A stretch of 64,000 nucleotides of DNA from Convivina intestini (GCF_003096575.1 NZ_QEKT01000003.1:78512-142511); one strand, 5' to 3'. Counted from the first letter of the stretch, positions 35,485 through 45,635 are shown. Made by a program: numbers and translations. The notes: generated from the letters alone by a model not told the origin.

Positions 35485-36087
35485 ATGTGGCCAGGTGTAA
35501 TTGAACAGACTGCCAATGGACGGGAAAGTTATGATTTACCTTCTCGTTTGTTAAAAGATCGAATTATTTTAGTACAAGGCGAGGTTGAAGATGGTATGGC
35601 TACTTCAATCGTAGCCCAGCTACTATTCTTAGAAGCACAAGACCCAGATAAAGAAATTTCTATGTATATCAATTCTCCTGGTGGTTCGGTGACCGCTGGT
35701 CTATCAATTACTGATACCATGAACTTTATTAAGGCGCCGGTAACGACGATTGTGATGGGCCTAGCTGCCTCCATGGGAACCATTATTGCCGCATCAGGTG
35801 AAAAGGGTCATCGCTTCATGTTGCCCAATGCGGAATACTTGATTCACCAACCAATGGGTGGTGCTGCTGGTGGTACGCAACAAACTGATATGGCCATCAT
35901 CGCTGAACAATTAACTAAGACGCGGGCTAAGTTAAATAAGATTTTAGCCGATGCTTCTGGTAAAGATTTGGCTACGATTGCTCACGACACTGAACGTGAC
36001 AATTGGATGAGCGCCCAAGAGACCTTAGACTATGGTTTTATTGATGGTATCTTAGAAAAATCAGGACAAAATCCAATTAGTAAGTAA
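35485..36087 (+). CDS. clpP: ATP-dependent Clp protease proteolytic subunit
   Basis: The 200-residue serine protease subunit forms the 14-mer chamber fed by ClpX, ClpC or ClpE. The catalytic triad is Ser96 (GLAASMG), His121 ([10 protein letters not shown]) and Asp172 (ERDNWM). The ATG at 35485 follows AAAAGGAG. Gene order yvcK-whiA-clpP is conserved in Firmicutes. It lacks a visible CtsR operator, so heat control, if any, must differ from Bacillus. Confidence 0.97.
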   Translation: MWPGVIEQTANGRESYDLPSRLLKDRIILVQGEVEDGMATSIVAQLLFLEAQDPDKEISMYINSPGGSVTAGLSITDTMNFIKAPVTTIVMGLAASMGTIIAASGEKGHRFMLPNAEYLIHQPMGGAAGGTQQTDMAIIAEQLTKTRAKLNKILADASGKDLATIAHDTERDNWMSAQETLDYGFIDGILEKSGQNPISK

Positions 36088-36138
36088 ACGATCTGATAGA
36101 TGCTTTTTGCTGCTGTCAGGCGTATAATGATGTTGTGA

Positions 36139-37170
<1,032 letters not shown>

Positions 37171-37184
37171 GTATCAGTGAAATT

Positions 37185-37206
37185 CCCCCGGCTAACGGGG
37201 TTTTTT
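37185..37206 (+). terminator. Terminator after ldhD
   Basis: CCCCG pairs with CGGGG around GCTAA, followed by six T. Confidence 0.85.
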
Positions 37207-37232
37207 ACTGTTTTTGGAGAGGGAGAATAGAA

Positions 37233-38384
37233 ATGTCAGATGCTACTTTTAATGGTGATAGTCGTTTCACCGTAAAAGAGTTTTTCTTTAAGGTTTTGAG
37301 TGGTTCAGCTCAAGGAATCTTGATTGGAGTTTTGCCTTCAGCGGTAATGAAGTACATTATCCATTTTTCAGGACTCGGTAACACTGCCTTGGGAGCTAAT
37401 TTTACAGCCATTCTGACCTTGTTTACGTCAATGATTCCATTTTTGATTGGAATGGCGGTTGCGATGCAATTCCACATGAAGAGTTTGGATACTGGGGTAG
37501 TCGCAATTGCAACCATGGCCGCTTCCAACTCAATTCAATGGGTAATGCTGGCTAAAGGTACGCTACATCCAATGACCTCACAGGCGGTTAAAGTACCAAC
37601 GCGCTTGTTTGTTGCTAATGGCGCTGGGGATGTGATTAATGCCATGATTGTTGCTGGTTTGGCAGTTTTGGTTACCTGGTTAATCGCCCGGTACCTAGAT
37701 GGTTTTGGTTCCATTGCTATTATTTTGAGCCCAATTTTAGTCGGGGGTGGTGTTGGTCTTGTTGGCAAGACCATCGCTCCTTATGTTGGTCATCTAACGA
37801 CTTGGATTGGTGATGGGGTTGAACTCTTCACCAAATTAGCACCAATTCCAATGGCAGTTTTGATTGCCATGGCCTTTGCTATTATTATTATTACACCGGT
37901 TTCTACGGTAGGAATTGCCTTAGCCATTAGCCTGCATGGCATTGGTTCAGGAGCTGCGGCGATGGGTGTTGTGGCAACGACAGTGGTCTTATTAATTAAC
38001 TCTTGGCAGGTTAACAAGCGTGGAACTACTTTGGCCATTGCTTTGGGTGCTATGAAGGGGATGATGCCTTCAGTTTTCGCCAAGCCGATTACGATTGTGC
38101 CATTTTTGATTACTGCGGCTTTGAGCGGTATTCCGGTCGCTTTGTTTAACATTCAAGGTACGCCTACGACAGCTGGATTTGGTTATATCGGTTTGGTATC
38201 ACCAATTCAGTCAATGATTAAAGATCCAGCCGTACCATTGGGTGTGATGAATCATTTCATTACACCTGTCGTTGCGGTAATCGCTTGGTTAGTAGTACCA
38301 GTTATTGCTGGTTTCATTGCGCAGTGGATTTGCTGCAAGTGGTTAAAGCTTTATCAACCAAGTGATTTTAAGCAAGAATTATAA
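37233..38384 (+). CDS. PTS EIIC-type membrane protein, stand-alone (PTS_EIIC_2-like)
   Basis: The 383-residue protein has about ten hydrophobic segments and the FKVLSGSAQGILIGVLPSA start, with NSWQVNKRGTTLAIALGAMKG and IQGTPTTAGFGYIGLV later. This looks like the small PTS_EIIC_2 family, which resembles PTS permease domains but lacks EIIA and EIIB partners. No PTS phosphorylation genes lie near. Substrate unknown. GGAGAGGGAG precedes the ATG. A strong terminator separates it from the following permease gene. Confidence 0.7.
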   Translation: MSDATFNGDSRFTVKEFFFKVLSGSAQGILIGVLPSAVMKYIIHFSGLGNTALGANFTAILTLFTSMIPFLIGMAVAMQFHMKSLDTGVVAIATMAASNSIQWVMLAKGTLHPMTSQAVKVPTRLFVANGAGDVINAMIVAGLAVLVTWLIARYLDGFGSIAIILSPILVGGGVGLVGKTIAPYVGHLTTWIGDGVELFTKLAPIPMAVLIAMAFAIIIITPVSTVGIALAISLHGIGSGAAAMGVVATTVVLLINSWQVNKRGTTLAIALGAMKGMMPSVFAKPITIVPFLITAALSGIPVALFNIQGTPTTAGFGYIGLVSPIQSMIKDPAVPLGVMNHFITPVVAVIAWLVVPVIAGFIAQWICCKWLKLYQPSDFKQEL

Positions 38385-38393
38385 TTCGTTTAG

Positions 38394-38423
38394 TAAGCTA
38401 GATAGCTATATCTAGCTTTTTTT
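38394..38423 (+). terminator. Terminator after the EIIC-like gene
   Basis: AAGCTAGATA pairs with TATCTAGCTT around GCTA, followed by a T-run. Confidence 0.88.
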
Positions 38424-38464
38424 ATGGGAAAAATTAGAAAAGTATCCCCAACTATAAATCTCCA

Positions 38465-38473
38465 TGATAGAAT
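38465..38473 (+). promoter_or_regulatory. Extended -10 of the APC permease gene
   Basis: TGa-TAGAAT (TAGAAT 38468-38473) lies after the terminator and 38 bases before the chosen ATG. It makes the earlier in-frame ATG at 38424 unlikely. Confidence 0.5.
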
Positions 38474-38510
38474 AAAAGCTATTAGATTAGAAATAGGGAG
38501 TTTGAGTGTG

Positions 38511-39830
38511 ATGGAAAAACAACAATTACACCGCGGTTTTGGATTGTGGGCATCACTGTCGCTGGTCATTGGGACGATTATTGGATCAGGGATCTTCTTT
38601 AAGCAAGGGAGTGTGTTACAGGTTGCTGGTAATACAACCACGGCGATGTGGGCCTGGTTTGCCGGAGGGATTTTAACCTTAGCTTCGGGGATGAGTGTCG
38701 CTGAGGTTGGTTCTCAAATGGCTAAAACCGGTGGTATCTACCACTATATTGAACAGCTTTATGGCCGTACCTTGGGTTACTTAGCTGGTTGGATGCAGGT
38801 TGTCTTTTACGGCCCAGCCATGATGGGGGCGATTTCAGCCTATTTCGGCGTTTTATTTGTGGCTATGTTTGGCTTGCCTGGTCACTATTCAATTTGGATT
38901 GGGATGGCCGCTTTGGCCTGTGTGGGTTTGATTAATTCGATTCCCAACCGCTTTAGTGCCGGTTTCCAGATGGTCACCACGGCCATTAAGTTATTGCCAA
39001 TTATGGCATTAATTGTTTTTGGCCTATTTTTTGGCCATCACGACGCCTTGGGTCAAACGGTTACAACAATCGGTCATACCAGTGGTGGTGGGTTTGGGGT
39101 GGCTGTCTTGGCTACTCTATTTGCCTATGATGGTTGGGTTACGCTAGCCAATATTAGCGGAGAAATTAAGAACCCGCAAAAAACCTTACCACGAGCAATT
39201 GTTTTTGGAATTTTGTTAGTAATTGTGGCCTATGTGGGGGTTAGTTTTGGCGTTTATCGTAGTCTTACCGCCAATCAAATTGCTAGTTTGGGTGAAAATA
39301 CAACCCTAGCCATGGCAACTAATGCCTTTGGCTACTGGGGCGGGCGACTTCTTAGTGTCGCAATTTTGATTTCCTTGTTGGGGACTTTAAATGGTAAGGT
39401 GGTTTCCTTTCCACGGGTTCTTTATGCGATGGCTGATAATGGGGATTTCTTGTTTGCTAACATTTTTAGAAGCCTTCATCATCGTTCTAAAACACCAAAT
39501 GCGGCGATTTGGTTAATGATTGGGATTGCCTTTTTGATGATTTTCTTTACTAATCCTGACCAGTTATCCAACTACGCTGTCTTTGTGACATTTTTGTTCT
39601 ATATTTTAGTGTTAGCTGGGACCTTTATCTTAAGAAAACGAGATCCACAGGGATTAAATCGTAGTTTCTCGATGCCGCTTTATCCGCTGGTACCGATTGT
39701 AGCGATTGTGGGTTCCTTGTATATTGAAGTTTCTGAAATCATGCATGATTTTCAGGGCGTCCTTATTTCGGTTTTGATTGTCTTGTTGGGCTATCCGGTT
39801 TTATTGTATCTACGTAATAAACAAAAATAA
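38511..39830 (+). CDS. APC-family amino-acid permease (SteT/LAT-like exchanger)
   Basis: The 439-residue transporter has 12 hydrophobic segments. The first helix carries the substrate-binding GTIIGSGIFF motif of the amino acid-polyamine-organocation superfamily, and ANISGEIKNPQKTLPRAI is the helix 6-7 loop typical of the L-amino acid transporter branch (Bacillus SteT exchanges serine and threonine). Substrate is not settled. The ATG at 38511 follows AGGGAG by 10 bases; a longer frame from 38424 would start upstream of the likely promoter. A terminator follows. Confidence 0.82.
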   Translation: MEKQQLHRGFGLWASLSLVIGTIIGSGIFFKQGSVLQVAGNTTTAMWAWFAGGILTLASGMSVAEVGSQMAKTGGIYHYIEQLYGRTLGYLAGWMQVVFYGPAMMGAISAYFGVLFVAMFGLPGHYSIWIGMAALACVGLINSIPNRFSAGFQMVTTAIKLLPIMALIVFGLFFGHHDALGQTVTTIGHTSGGGFGVAVLATLFAYDGWVTLANISGEIKNPQKTLPRAIVFGILLVIVAYVGVSFGVYRSLTANQIASLGENTTLAMATNAFGYWGGRLLSVAILISLLGTLNGKVVSFPRVLYAMADNGDFLFANIFRSLHHRSKTPNAAIWLMIGIAFLMIFFTNPDQLSNYAVFVTFLFYILVLAGTFILRKRDPQGLNRSFSMPLYPLVPIVAIVGSLYIEVSEIMHDFQGVLISVLIVLLGYPVLLYLRNKQK

Positions 39831-39835
39831 TTCAC

Positions 39836-39867
39836 AATAGGCTAAATTAGATTTTTAGCCTATTTTT
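39836..39867 (+). terminator. Terminator after the APC permease gene
   Basis: AATAGGCTAAA pairs with TTTAGCCTATT around a short AT loop, followed by T. Confidence 0.88.
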
Positions 39868-39906
39868 TTATACATTTACTCTTAAAAAGTTTCATAAATT
39901 GTTTAA

Positions 39907-39923
39907 TGTTATCGTTTTGTAAC
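39907..39923 (+). promoter_or_regulatory. WalR (YycF)-type operator upstream of the wall protein gene
   Basis: TGTTAT (39907-39912), CGTTT, TGTAAC (39918-39923) fits the published WalR consensus TGT(A/T)A(A/T/C)-N5-TGT(A/T)A(A/T/C) at every fixed position. A further TGTAAT lies at 39928-39933. A TATATA -10 candidate is at 39942-39947, so the box covers the -35 region, as in activated WalR targets. Confidence 0.6.
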
Positions 39924-39969
39924 TCGGTGTAATACTACCGTTATATAAAAACGGCAAAATGAAGCCATT

Positions 39970-40590
39970 ATGATAAATAAAATTTTATACAGTACAATTG
40001 CGATGGCCGCAGTGGCCCTAACTTTGGGGAGTGTCCAATCAAGTACGCCCGCAACGCACTCAAATAAAACAACTAAGGTTCATGCCGTAGTTGACCACGG
40101 GGAAGTAAATTCAGCCGTAAATTCTTTAAATAATGTTCAAGCACTTCAATTATCAGCACCGGCTAACGATGATAGCTTAGCTAACGATACTGATGACAAC
40201 AGTGCTGCGAATCAAAATAATGCTACAGCTGTTAGCGACGCCCAAGCTGCTAGTAACACTGCTAGTTCAGAAACAACCACTAAGGCTGTTTCTGCGCCAG
40301 TTGTTACACCAGTTAGTTCGGTTGCTACACCAGCTGCTCCAGCTAAAGCCACTGGTGGTAACTTGCAGTGGTTAATTGAGCGTGAAAGTGGTGGTAACCC
40401 TAACGCCCAAAACGGTAGTATGCATGGAATTGGTCAGCTATCTGAAAGCGCCTATGCCACTTATGCTCCTGGACAAGATTACCGTGGTAATTACGATGTT
40501 CAACTATCAGCTATGCAGGGTTATATCGCTGATCGTTATGGTTCGGTCGATAATGCAGTTGGTCATTTCCAAAGCAATGGTTGGTACTAA
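39970..40590 (+). CDS. Secreted wall-associated protein, Apf/IsaA-like transglycosylase domain
   Basis: The product has 206 residues. A signal peptide (about 1-30) is followed by a low-complexity Ala/Ser/Thr/Asn linker (about 35-130) and a C-terminal domain of about 75 residues: WLIERESGGNPNAQNGS, then GIGQLSESAYATYAPG and a finish NAVGHFQSNGWY. This is the ending of lactobacillar aggregation-promoting factors and the staphylococcal IsaA/SceD lytic transglycosylases; the Glu in ERESGG is the likely catalytic acid. The protein is expected at the cell surface, trimming peptidoglycan. A WalR-type box upstream fits that regulon. Confidence 0.8.
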   Translation: MINKILYSTIAMAAVALTLGSVQSSTPATHSNKTTKVHAVVDHGEVNSAVNSLNNVQALQLSAPANDDSLANDTDDNSAANQNNATAVSDAQAASNTASSETTTKAVSAPVVTPVSSVATPAAPAKATGGNLQWLIERESGGNPNAQNGSMHGIGQLSESAYATYAPGQDYRGNYDVQLSAMQGYIADRYGSVDNAVGHFQSNGWY

Positions 40591-40600
40591 AATAATCTTC

Positions 40601-40630
40601 AAAGCGTCCCATTCTTAGGGCGCTTTTTAT
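40601..40630 (+). terminator. Terminator after the wall protein gene
   Basis: AAAGCGTCC pairs with GGGCGCTTT (one G-T pair) around a short loop, followed by TT. Confidence 0.82.
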
Positions 40631-40693
40631 TTGGTTAGAAGGAAAACGCCATCTATAGTATAATTGTGGAAGACTGAAAAATTGGTGATGGTT

Positions 40694-41230
40694 ATGCAAT
40701 TAAAATTTTTAACTCCGACTTACATGGTAGATTCAATTTATGATTTAACAGTGGAAGAGCTGCGTAGCCACGGGATTACAACCGTTTTAACTGATTTGGA
40801 TAACACTCTTTTAGCTTGGAATAATCCTGACGGGACACCCGAACTACATCAGTGGTTACAAGATCTTAAGCAGGGTGGAATTGAGCTAATTGTTATTTCT
40901 AATAATACTAATAAACGGGTGGCTAAGGCCGTCAATGCCTTAAATATTGATTTTGTAGCCTGGTCTTTAAAGCCCCTACCAAGAGGTATTTTATCTGTGA
41001 TGAGCCAACGGCATTTACGGTCCCAAGAGGTGATTATGGTTGGCGATCAAATGTTAACTGACATTTGGGCGGCCCATTTAGCTGGAATACGCAGTGTCTT
41101 GGTTAAAAGGTTGATTGATTCCGATATGTGGCAAACTTGGTTAAACCGCAGTATCGAAACTCAGGCCAAAAAAATTGTTTTTAAACACAACCCGAACTTG
41201 AAATGGGAGAAAACGCTTCGTGACAACTGA
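40694..41230 (+). CDS. yqeG: YqeG-family HAD phosphatase
   Basis: A small HAD-superfamily protein of about 178 residues from this start. The nucleophile motif is LTDLDNTLLAWN, motif II is VISNNTN, and the acidic motif is VGDQMLTDIWAA. It heads the conserved run yqeG-yqeH-yhbY-yqeK-rsfS. Role unknown, possibly ribosome-linked by context. The start is uncertain: ATG at 40694 or 40688; TATAAT at 40659-40664 rules out the ATG at 40664. It overlaps yqeH by 11 bases. Confidence 0.88.
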   Translation: MQLKFLTPTYMVDSIYDLTVEELRSHGITTVLTDLDNTLLAWNNPDGTPELHQWLQDLKQGGIELIVISNNTNKRVAKAVNALNIDFVAWSLKPLPRGILSVMSQRHLRSQEVIMVGDQMLTDIWAAHLAGIRSVLVKRLIDSDMWQTWLNRSIETQAKKIVFKHNPNLKWEKTLRDN

Positions 41231-42359
41231 AATTTCCGATGAAACAATTCAGCAAGAACTAGAAAAAGGTTTATATTGTATTGGCTGTGGCGCACGTATG
41301 CAGACCACAGAGGCAACTCAATCGGGCTATTTGCCAATGAGTGCCTTAAAGAAATCATTAGAAAGCGATCAGCTTTTGTGTAAACGTTGTTTTCGTTTGC
41401 GCCATTACAATGAAATTCAACCCGTAGAATTAACGGATGATGACTTTGCCCGTATCCTTCACCAAATATCAAGTACCAAGTCATTAATCGTCTATGTGGT
41501 TGATGTATTTGATATCAGTGGTTCTTTGATTGACGGCCTTCCTCGTTTTGTTGGTAAGTCAAATCCGATATTAGTAGTAGCAAATAAGGTCGATTTGCTG
41601 CCAAAATCTTTAAAAGCGAACCGATTAAAACAATGGTTAAAAGACCAGCTTAAAGATAGTGGCATTGATCCAGTTGATATTGTCTTGACCTCAGCAATTC
41701 ATTCCCAAAATTTAGATGCAATTTTACAAAAAATTGAAGATCTACGTCAGGGACAAGATGTTTACGTAGTTGGCACAACAAACGTTGGAAAATCAACTTT
41801 TATCAATCAAATTATTAAGTCTACGATGGGCGTTCAAGAACTGATTACGACTTCTCGTTTTCCTGGCACGACCTTAGATAAGATTGAAATTCCTTTGGCT
41901 GATGGTCAAAAATTAATTGATACACCCGGAATCATCAAGAGTGATCAAATGGCGCATCGTTTAGATAGCCGCGATTTAAAGTATGCCCTACCTAAAAATG
42001 AAATTAAGCCCCGTACTTACCAACTAAATGACCAACAAACTATTTTTATTGGTGGGTTAGCGCGTTTTGATTTTGAAAAGGGACCTCGCAGCGCTGTGAC
42101 AGCATATTTTGAGAATAATTTACCGCTTCATCGTACTAAGTTGGTAGGCGCTGATGAATTCTATCAAAAGCATGCAGGAAACTTATTACAGCCAACGGAA
42201 CCGAATTTGGGTCCTTTGGTTAAATATGAATTTAATACAAATGAAAAAACTGATCTTGTATTTGCTGGTTTAGGCTGGATTGTGCTGCCAGCTGGCATAC
42301 GAGTTGCCGGATGGGCGCCTAAGGGTGTCTCGGTTACAGTACGAAGGGCTATGATTTAA
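41220..42359 (+). CDS. yqeH: Ribosome-biogenesis GTPase YqeH
   Basis: The 379-residue circularly permuted GTPase is needed for 30S assembly. An N-terminal zinc finger has two CxxC pairs (CIGCG and CKRC). The G motifs come in the permuted order NKVD (G4), then GTTNVGKST (G1) and DTPG (G3). It starts with GTG at 41220 inside yqeG, with GGGAG 11 bases upstream. Its TAATG overlaps yhbY. Confidence 0.95.
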   Translation: MTTEISDETIQQELEKGLYCIGCGARMQTTEATQSGYLPMSALKKSLESDQLLCKRCFRLRHYNEIQPVELTDDDFARILHQISSTKSLIVYVVDVFDISGSLIDGLPRFVGKSNPILVVANKVDLLPKSLKANRLKQWLKDQLKDSGIDPVDIVLTSAIHSQNLDAILQKIEDLRQGQDVYVVGTTNVGKSTFINQIIKSTMGVQELITTSRFPGTTLDKIEIPLADGQKLIDTPGIIKSDQMAHRLDSRDLKYALPKNEIKPRTYQLNDQQTIFIGGLARFDFEKGPRSAVTAYFENNLPLHRTKLVGADEFYQKHAGNLLQPTEPNLGPLVKYEFNTNEKTDLVFAGLGWIVLPAGIRVAGWAPKGVSVTVRRAMI

Positions 42360-42673
42360 TGCAAAAATTATCAGGAAAACAAAAACGCTACTTAAGGGCT
42401 AGTGCTAACCCCTTGTCACCGATTTTTTCAATTGGAAAAAATGGCTTGAACCAACAATGGGTTGACGAAGTTGTGGCTGCACTAGCTAAGCGGGAACTAA
42501 TTAAAGTATCAATTCAGCAAACGGCTGAAGTAGATGTGAAAGATTTGGCAGAATTCTTACACCAGCACTCGGAAATTACTGTTGTACAGACAATTGGTCG
42601 AACGGCGGTCTTGTACTTGCCAGCCAAAGAAGAGAAATATGCTAAGCTGTCTCCGTTAGTCGCCAAATTATAA
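42359..42673 (+). CDS. yhbY: YhbY-family RNA-binding protein (CRM domain)
   Basis: The 104-residue protein is a single CRM domain: LSGKQKRYLRASANPLSP, then the GxxG-like IGKNGLNQ and a final TVVQTIGRTAVLYLP strand. YhbY associates with pre-50S particles. Start overlaps the yqeH stop. In most relatives nadD follows directly; here yqeK begins 22 bases later. Confidence 0.94.
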   Translation: MQKLSGKQKRYLRASANPLSPIFSIGKNGLNQQWVDEVVAALAKRELIKVSIQQTAEVDVKDLAEFLHQHSEITVVQTIGRTAVLYLPAKEEKYAKLSPLVAKL

Positions 42674-42695
42674 AAGTTTTATTTGGGAAGGTAGT

Positions 42696-43271
42696 ATGAA
42701 GTATTATAGTGGCAGTATGGCTGAGTTAGAAGCTCAAGTGGCTCATCAGCTTTCTAAGAAACGTTTTGAACACTGTTTGCGAGTTCGTGATTATGCCCAA
42801 AAGCTAGCCAGTCAAAATCAAATTGATTCAGAACAAGCTGCTGTGGCCGGTTTAGTACATGATTATGCCAAGGAACGTTCTGATGCTGAATTTTTAGCGG
42901 TAATTGGCGCTAAGCATCTTGATCCTGATTTAGTTAATTGGGGTAATCCAGTATGGCATGGTATTGTCGGAGCCGAAATAATTAAAGATGAATTGGGTAT
43001 TACCGATCCATTAATTTTACAAGCAGTGCGCGACCATACTACTGGTGCCGGGGCTAATATGTCTAAACTATCGCAGATCATTTTTATGGCCGACTATTTA
43101 GAAAGTGGTCGTGATTTTCCGGGAGTGCAAACGGCGCGCACCATCACTGATGAAGATTTAGGCCAAGGAGTTCGTTTTCAAATTATCCATACTTTAGCCT
43201 ATCTGGCTAAAAATGAACGACCAATCTATCCTAAGTCACTAACCACATATAATTATTGGGTTACCCAGTAA
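42696..43271 (+). CDS. yqeK: YqeK-family HD-domain phosphohydrolase
   Basis: A 191-residue HD protein: KRFEHCLRVRDYAQKLA, the HD pair in GLVHDYAKE, then VWHGIVGAEII and HTTGAGANMSKLSQIIFMADYLE. Relatives hydrolyse diadenosine tetraphosphate symmetrically to ADP. GGGAAGG precedes the ATG. It is normally co-located with nadD, which is missing here. Confidence 0.92.
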   Translation: MKYYSGSMAELEAQVAHQLSKKRFEHCLRVRDYAQKLASQNQIDSEQAAVAGLVHDYAKERSDAEFLAVIGAKHLDPDLVNWGNPVWHGIVGAEIIKDELGITDPLILQAVRDHTTGAGANMSKLSQIIFMADYLESGRDFPGVQTARTITDEDLGQGVRFQIIHTLAYLAKNERPIYPKSLTTYNYWVTQ

Positions 43272-43285
43272 TCTGAAAGGAAATC

Positions 43286-43654
43286 ATGACTGAATTAAAC
43301 GCAAAAAAAGAACTAGAAATTGCCGTTAAAGCCATTGACAGCAAAAAAGCCAATGATGTTGTAGCTCTTGATATGGGGCCGGTTTCATTAATGGCCGATT
43401 ATTTTGTTATTGCTGAAGCACCATCAAATCGACAAGTTCAAGCAATTGTCAATGAATTGAAAGATAAGTATGAAGAGGCCGGTGGTACGGTTCGCTTTAT
43501 CGAAGGTTTTCAGGCAGCCCAGTGGGTGTTGGTTGATCTCGGTGATGTAATTGTTCATATTTTTGACAGTGAGCACCGTGATTTTTATAACCTTGAAAAA
43601 CTTTGGTACGATGCGCCGTTGGTTGATATATCAGAATTTTTACAGGCAGATTAA
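43286..43654 (+). CDS. rsfS: Ribosomal silencing factor RsfS
   Basis: The 122-residue protein matches RsfS, which binds L14 on the 50S subunit and blocks joining with 30S during starvation. Visible blocks are ADYFVIAEAPSNRQVQAIV, EGFQAAQWVLVDLGDVIVHIF and the final EHRDFYNLEKLWYDAP. AAAGGAAATC precedes the ATG. It closes the yqeG run, ending at a terminator. Confidence 0.95.
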   Translation: MTELNAKKELEIAVKAIDSKKANDVVALDMGPVSLMADYFVIAEAPSNRQVQAIVNELKDKYEEAGGTVRFIEGFQAAQWVLVDLGDVIVHIFDSEHRDFYNLEKLWYDAPLVDISEFLQAD

Positions 43655-43685
43655 AAGAGCTGAAGTAATAAACTTCAGCTTTTTG
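43653..43685 (+). terminator. Terminator after rsfS
   Basis: AGCTGAAGT pairs with ACTTCAGCT around AATAA, followed by five T. Confidence 0.9.
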
Positions 43686-43704
43686 TATGACAAAAGGTAG
43701 CCAA

Positions 43705-44457
43705 ATGGAAGATAATTTTACAACCTTTGCAAAAAGTTACGATGAATTGTTTGATAACGATATGTACCAAGCCTGGGCTCAATATGTCAAGGCTTTGACT
43801 AAGCCCAGTCCCTTACTTGATTTAGGTGGCGGTGCGGGCCGGTTAGCAGTTTTACTGGAACAAGCTGGCTATCAGGTAGATTTACTAGACTTATCACCTA
43901 ATATGTTGCAACTAGCCCAAGCCCATGCTCAACAGGCTGGCGTTGATCTTCGTCTAATCGAAGGGGATATGCGTGATTTTAGTGACTGGCCTACTCAATA
44001 TCCAATTATCACTAGTTTTGCTGATAGTTTAAACTATTTACCTAATTTAGATGATTTAGAGGATGCTTTTCAACAAGTCTTTGATCATTTAATGCCGAGT
44101 GGGTTATTCCTTTTTGATGTGATTACCCCCTATCAAGTTAACGTTGGCTATGACAATTATTGTTATAACAATGATGATAATCCAGAAAATATTTTTATGT
44201 GGACTAGTTTCCCTGGTGAAAATGAAAATAGCGTTGATCATGATTTGAAATTTTTCACCTATAATGAAGAGCTAGATGCCTTTAATCTTTTACGAGAAGT
44301 TCATCATGAACAAAGTTATGAGCAAGCTGTTTATTGCGAATTATTACAAAAAGTTGGCTTTAATCAAATCGAAATTAGCGCTGATTTTGGCCAAACAGTC
44401 CCAAACTCGCAAACAACGCGCTGGTTCTTTAAAGCTAGCAAGGGGGATACCAAATGA
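43705..44457 (+). CDS. Class I SAM-dependent methyltransferase
   Basis: The product from this start has 250 residues. The SAM-binding motif I is LLDLGGGAGRLAVLL, then VDLLDLSPNMLQLA and IEGDMRDFS. The family is the broad methyltransferase 11/25 group placed after rsfS in many Lactobacillales; the substrate is unknown. ATG at 43705 is preferred (AAAAGG upstream); an ATG at 43687 lies too near the terminator. It overlaps tmcAL by ATGA, so the two are coupled. Confidence 0.85.
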   Translation: MEDNFTTFAKSYDELFDNDMYQAWAQYVKALTKPSPLLDLGGGAGRLAVLLEQAGYQVDLLDLSPNMLQLAQAHAQQAGVDLRLIEGDMRDFSDWPTQYPIITSFADSLNYLPNLDDLEDAFQQVFDHLMPSGLFLFDVITPYQVNVGYDNYCYNNDDNPENIFMWTSFPGENENSVDHDLKFFTYNEELDAFNLLREVHHEQSYEQAVYCELLQKVGFNQIEISADFGQTVPNSQTTRWFFKASKGDTK

Positions 44458-45620
44458 AGGCTGTTGGTTTAATTGTTGAATATAATCCCTTCCATAATGG
44501 ACATCGTTATCATATTGCCCAAGCTAAAAAAGTTACGGGGGCTGATGTCGTTGTGGCCGTCATGTCTGGTAACTTTGTGCAACGAGGCGAACCGGCCTTG
44601 TTGGATAAGTGGACTCGGGCTAAATTGGCCTTAGAAGCTGGTGTTGATGTAGTAGTTGAACTACCCGTATTTTATGCGGTACAACCCAGTCATCTTTTTG
44701 CAGAAGGAGCTGTTCGCTTATTAGCCGCTTTAGGAATTCATGATATTGTCTTTGGTAGTGAAAATCCGGATATTGATTTTATTTCCTTAGCACAGCAAGC
44801 GCCTAAGGTTGATTCCGGTCAGAACTTTACTAACCGAAATCAAACCTTTGCCAGCTCTTATGCCCAGCAACTGGCCGATACAACCGGTTTTGAACTTAAG
44901 GAACCCAATGATATTTTGGCCTTTGGCTATGCTCGGGCAGTTTTAGAATTGCAGGTCGATATGCGATTATGGCCAATTGCCCGGCAACAGGCTGGTTATC
45001 ATGATGATGATTTTGGTCCCGACCAAGTGATTGCTTCGGCTTCTTCCATTCGGTTAGCTTTACATAAACATAAGTTAGAAAAAATAGTCCCAGTTGTACC
45101 TGAAAACACCTTGGCGGCTGTACAAAATAACGCCAATACCATTGATTTTGAAGCGTCATTTTGGCAATTATTACAGTACCGCTTATTGACCGACACCGTT
45201 GGTCAATTGGGTCAAGTTTACCAAATGGCTGAAGGATTAGAGCATCGCTTGGCCGCTACTGCAGCTGCTAAGCAAGGTCCACAGTCCTATCAGTCCTTTA
45301 TTAAGTCAGTCAAATCAAAACGGTATACTTTTGCTAGAATTCAGCGAACTTTGCTGTATACCTTGCTTAATATTAAGGTTGATCAAATGCAGGCCGCCAT
45401 GCAGGATCCCTACTTGAGAATTTTAGGTTTCACATCTCAGGGGCAACAATACTTGAATAGTATTAAACGAGAAGCTGCCTTACCGATTATTAGTCGAGTC
45501 GATATGTCTTTAGCCAAAGCCAATTTAAGGTTGGACTATAAAGCCGGGAAAGTCTGGCAGTTATTGGCTAACCAAGCTACGGAAGAACAAGACGTTGGAC
45601 ATGCCCCTATTCAACTTTAA
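44454..45620 (+). CDS. tmcAL: tRNA(Met) cytidine acetate ligase
   Basis: A 388-residue enzyme (Bacillus YlbM) that uses ATP and acetate to acetylate the wobble cytidine of elongator tRNA-Met. The nucleotidyltransferase motif is VEYNPFHNGHRYH, followed by VMSGNFVQRGEPALLDKW; FGSENPD comes later, and the C-terminal helical part has KRYTFARIQRTLLYTLL. Translationally coupled to the methyltransferase gene. Confidence 0.93.
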   Translation: MKAVGLIVEYNPFHNGHRYHIAQAKKVTGADVVVAVMSGNFVQRGEPALLDKWTRAKLALEAGVDVVVELPVFYAVQPSHLFAEGAVRLLAALGIHDIVFGSENPDIDFISLAQQAPKVDSGQNFTNRNQTFASSYAQQLADTTGFELKEPNDILAFGYARAVLELQVDMRLWPIARQQAGYHDDDFGPDQVIASASSIRLALHKHKLEKIVPVVPENTLAAVQNNANTIDFEASFWQLLQYRLLTDTVGQLGQVYQMAEGLEHRLAATAAAKQGPQSYQSFIKSVKSKRYTFARIQRTLLYTLLNIKVDQMQAAMQDPYLRILGFTSQGQQYLNSIKREAALPIISRVDMSLAKANLRLDYKAGKVWQLLANQATEEQDVGHAPIQL

Positions 45621-45635
45621 AAAGGAGTTATAAAA

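Noticed and set aside
38424..38510. Longer N-terminus for the APC permease
   Set aside because: It begins at the foot of a terminator and upstream of the likely promoter, and lacks a Shine-Dalgarno sequence.
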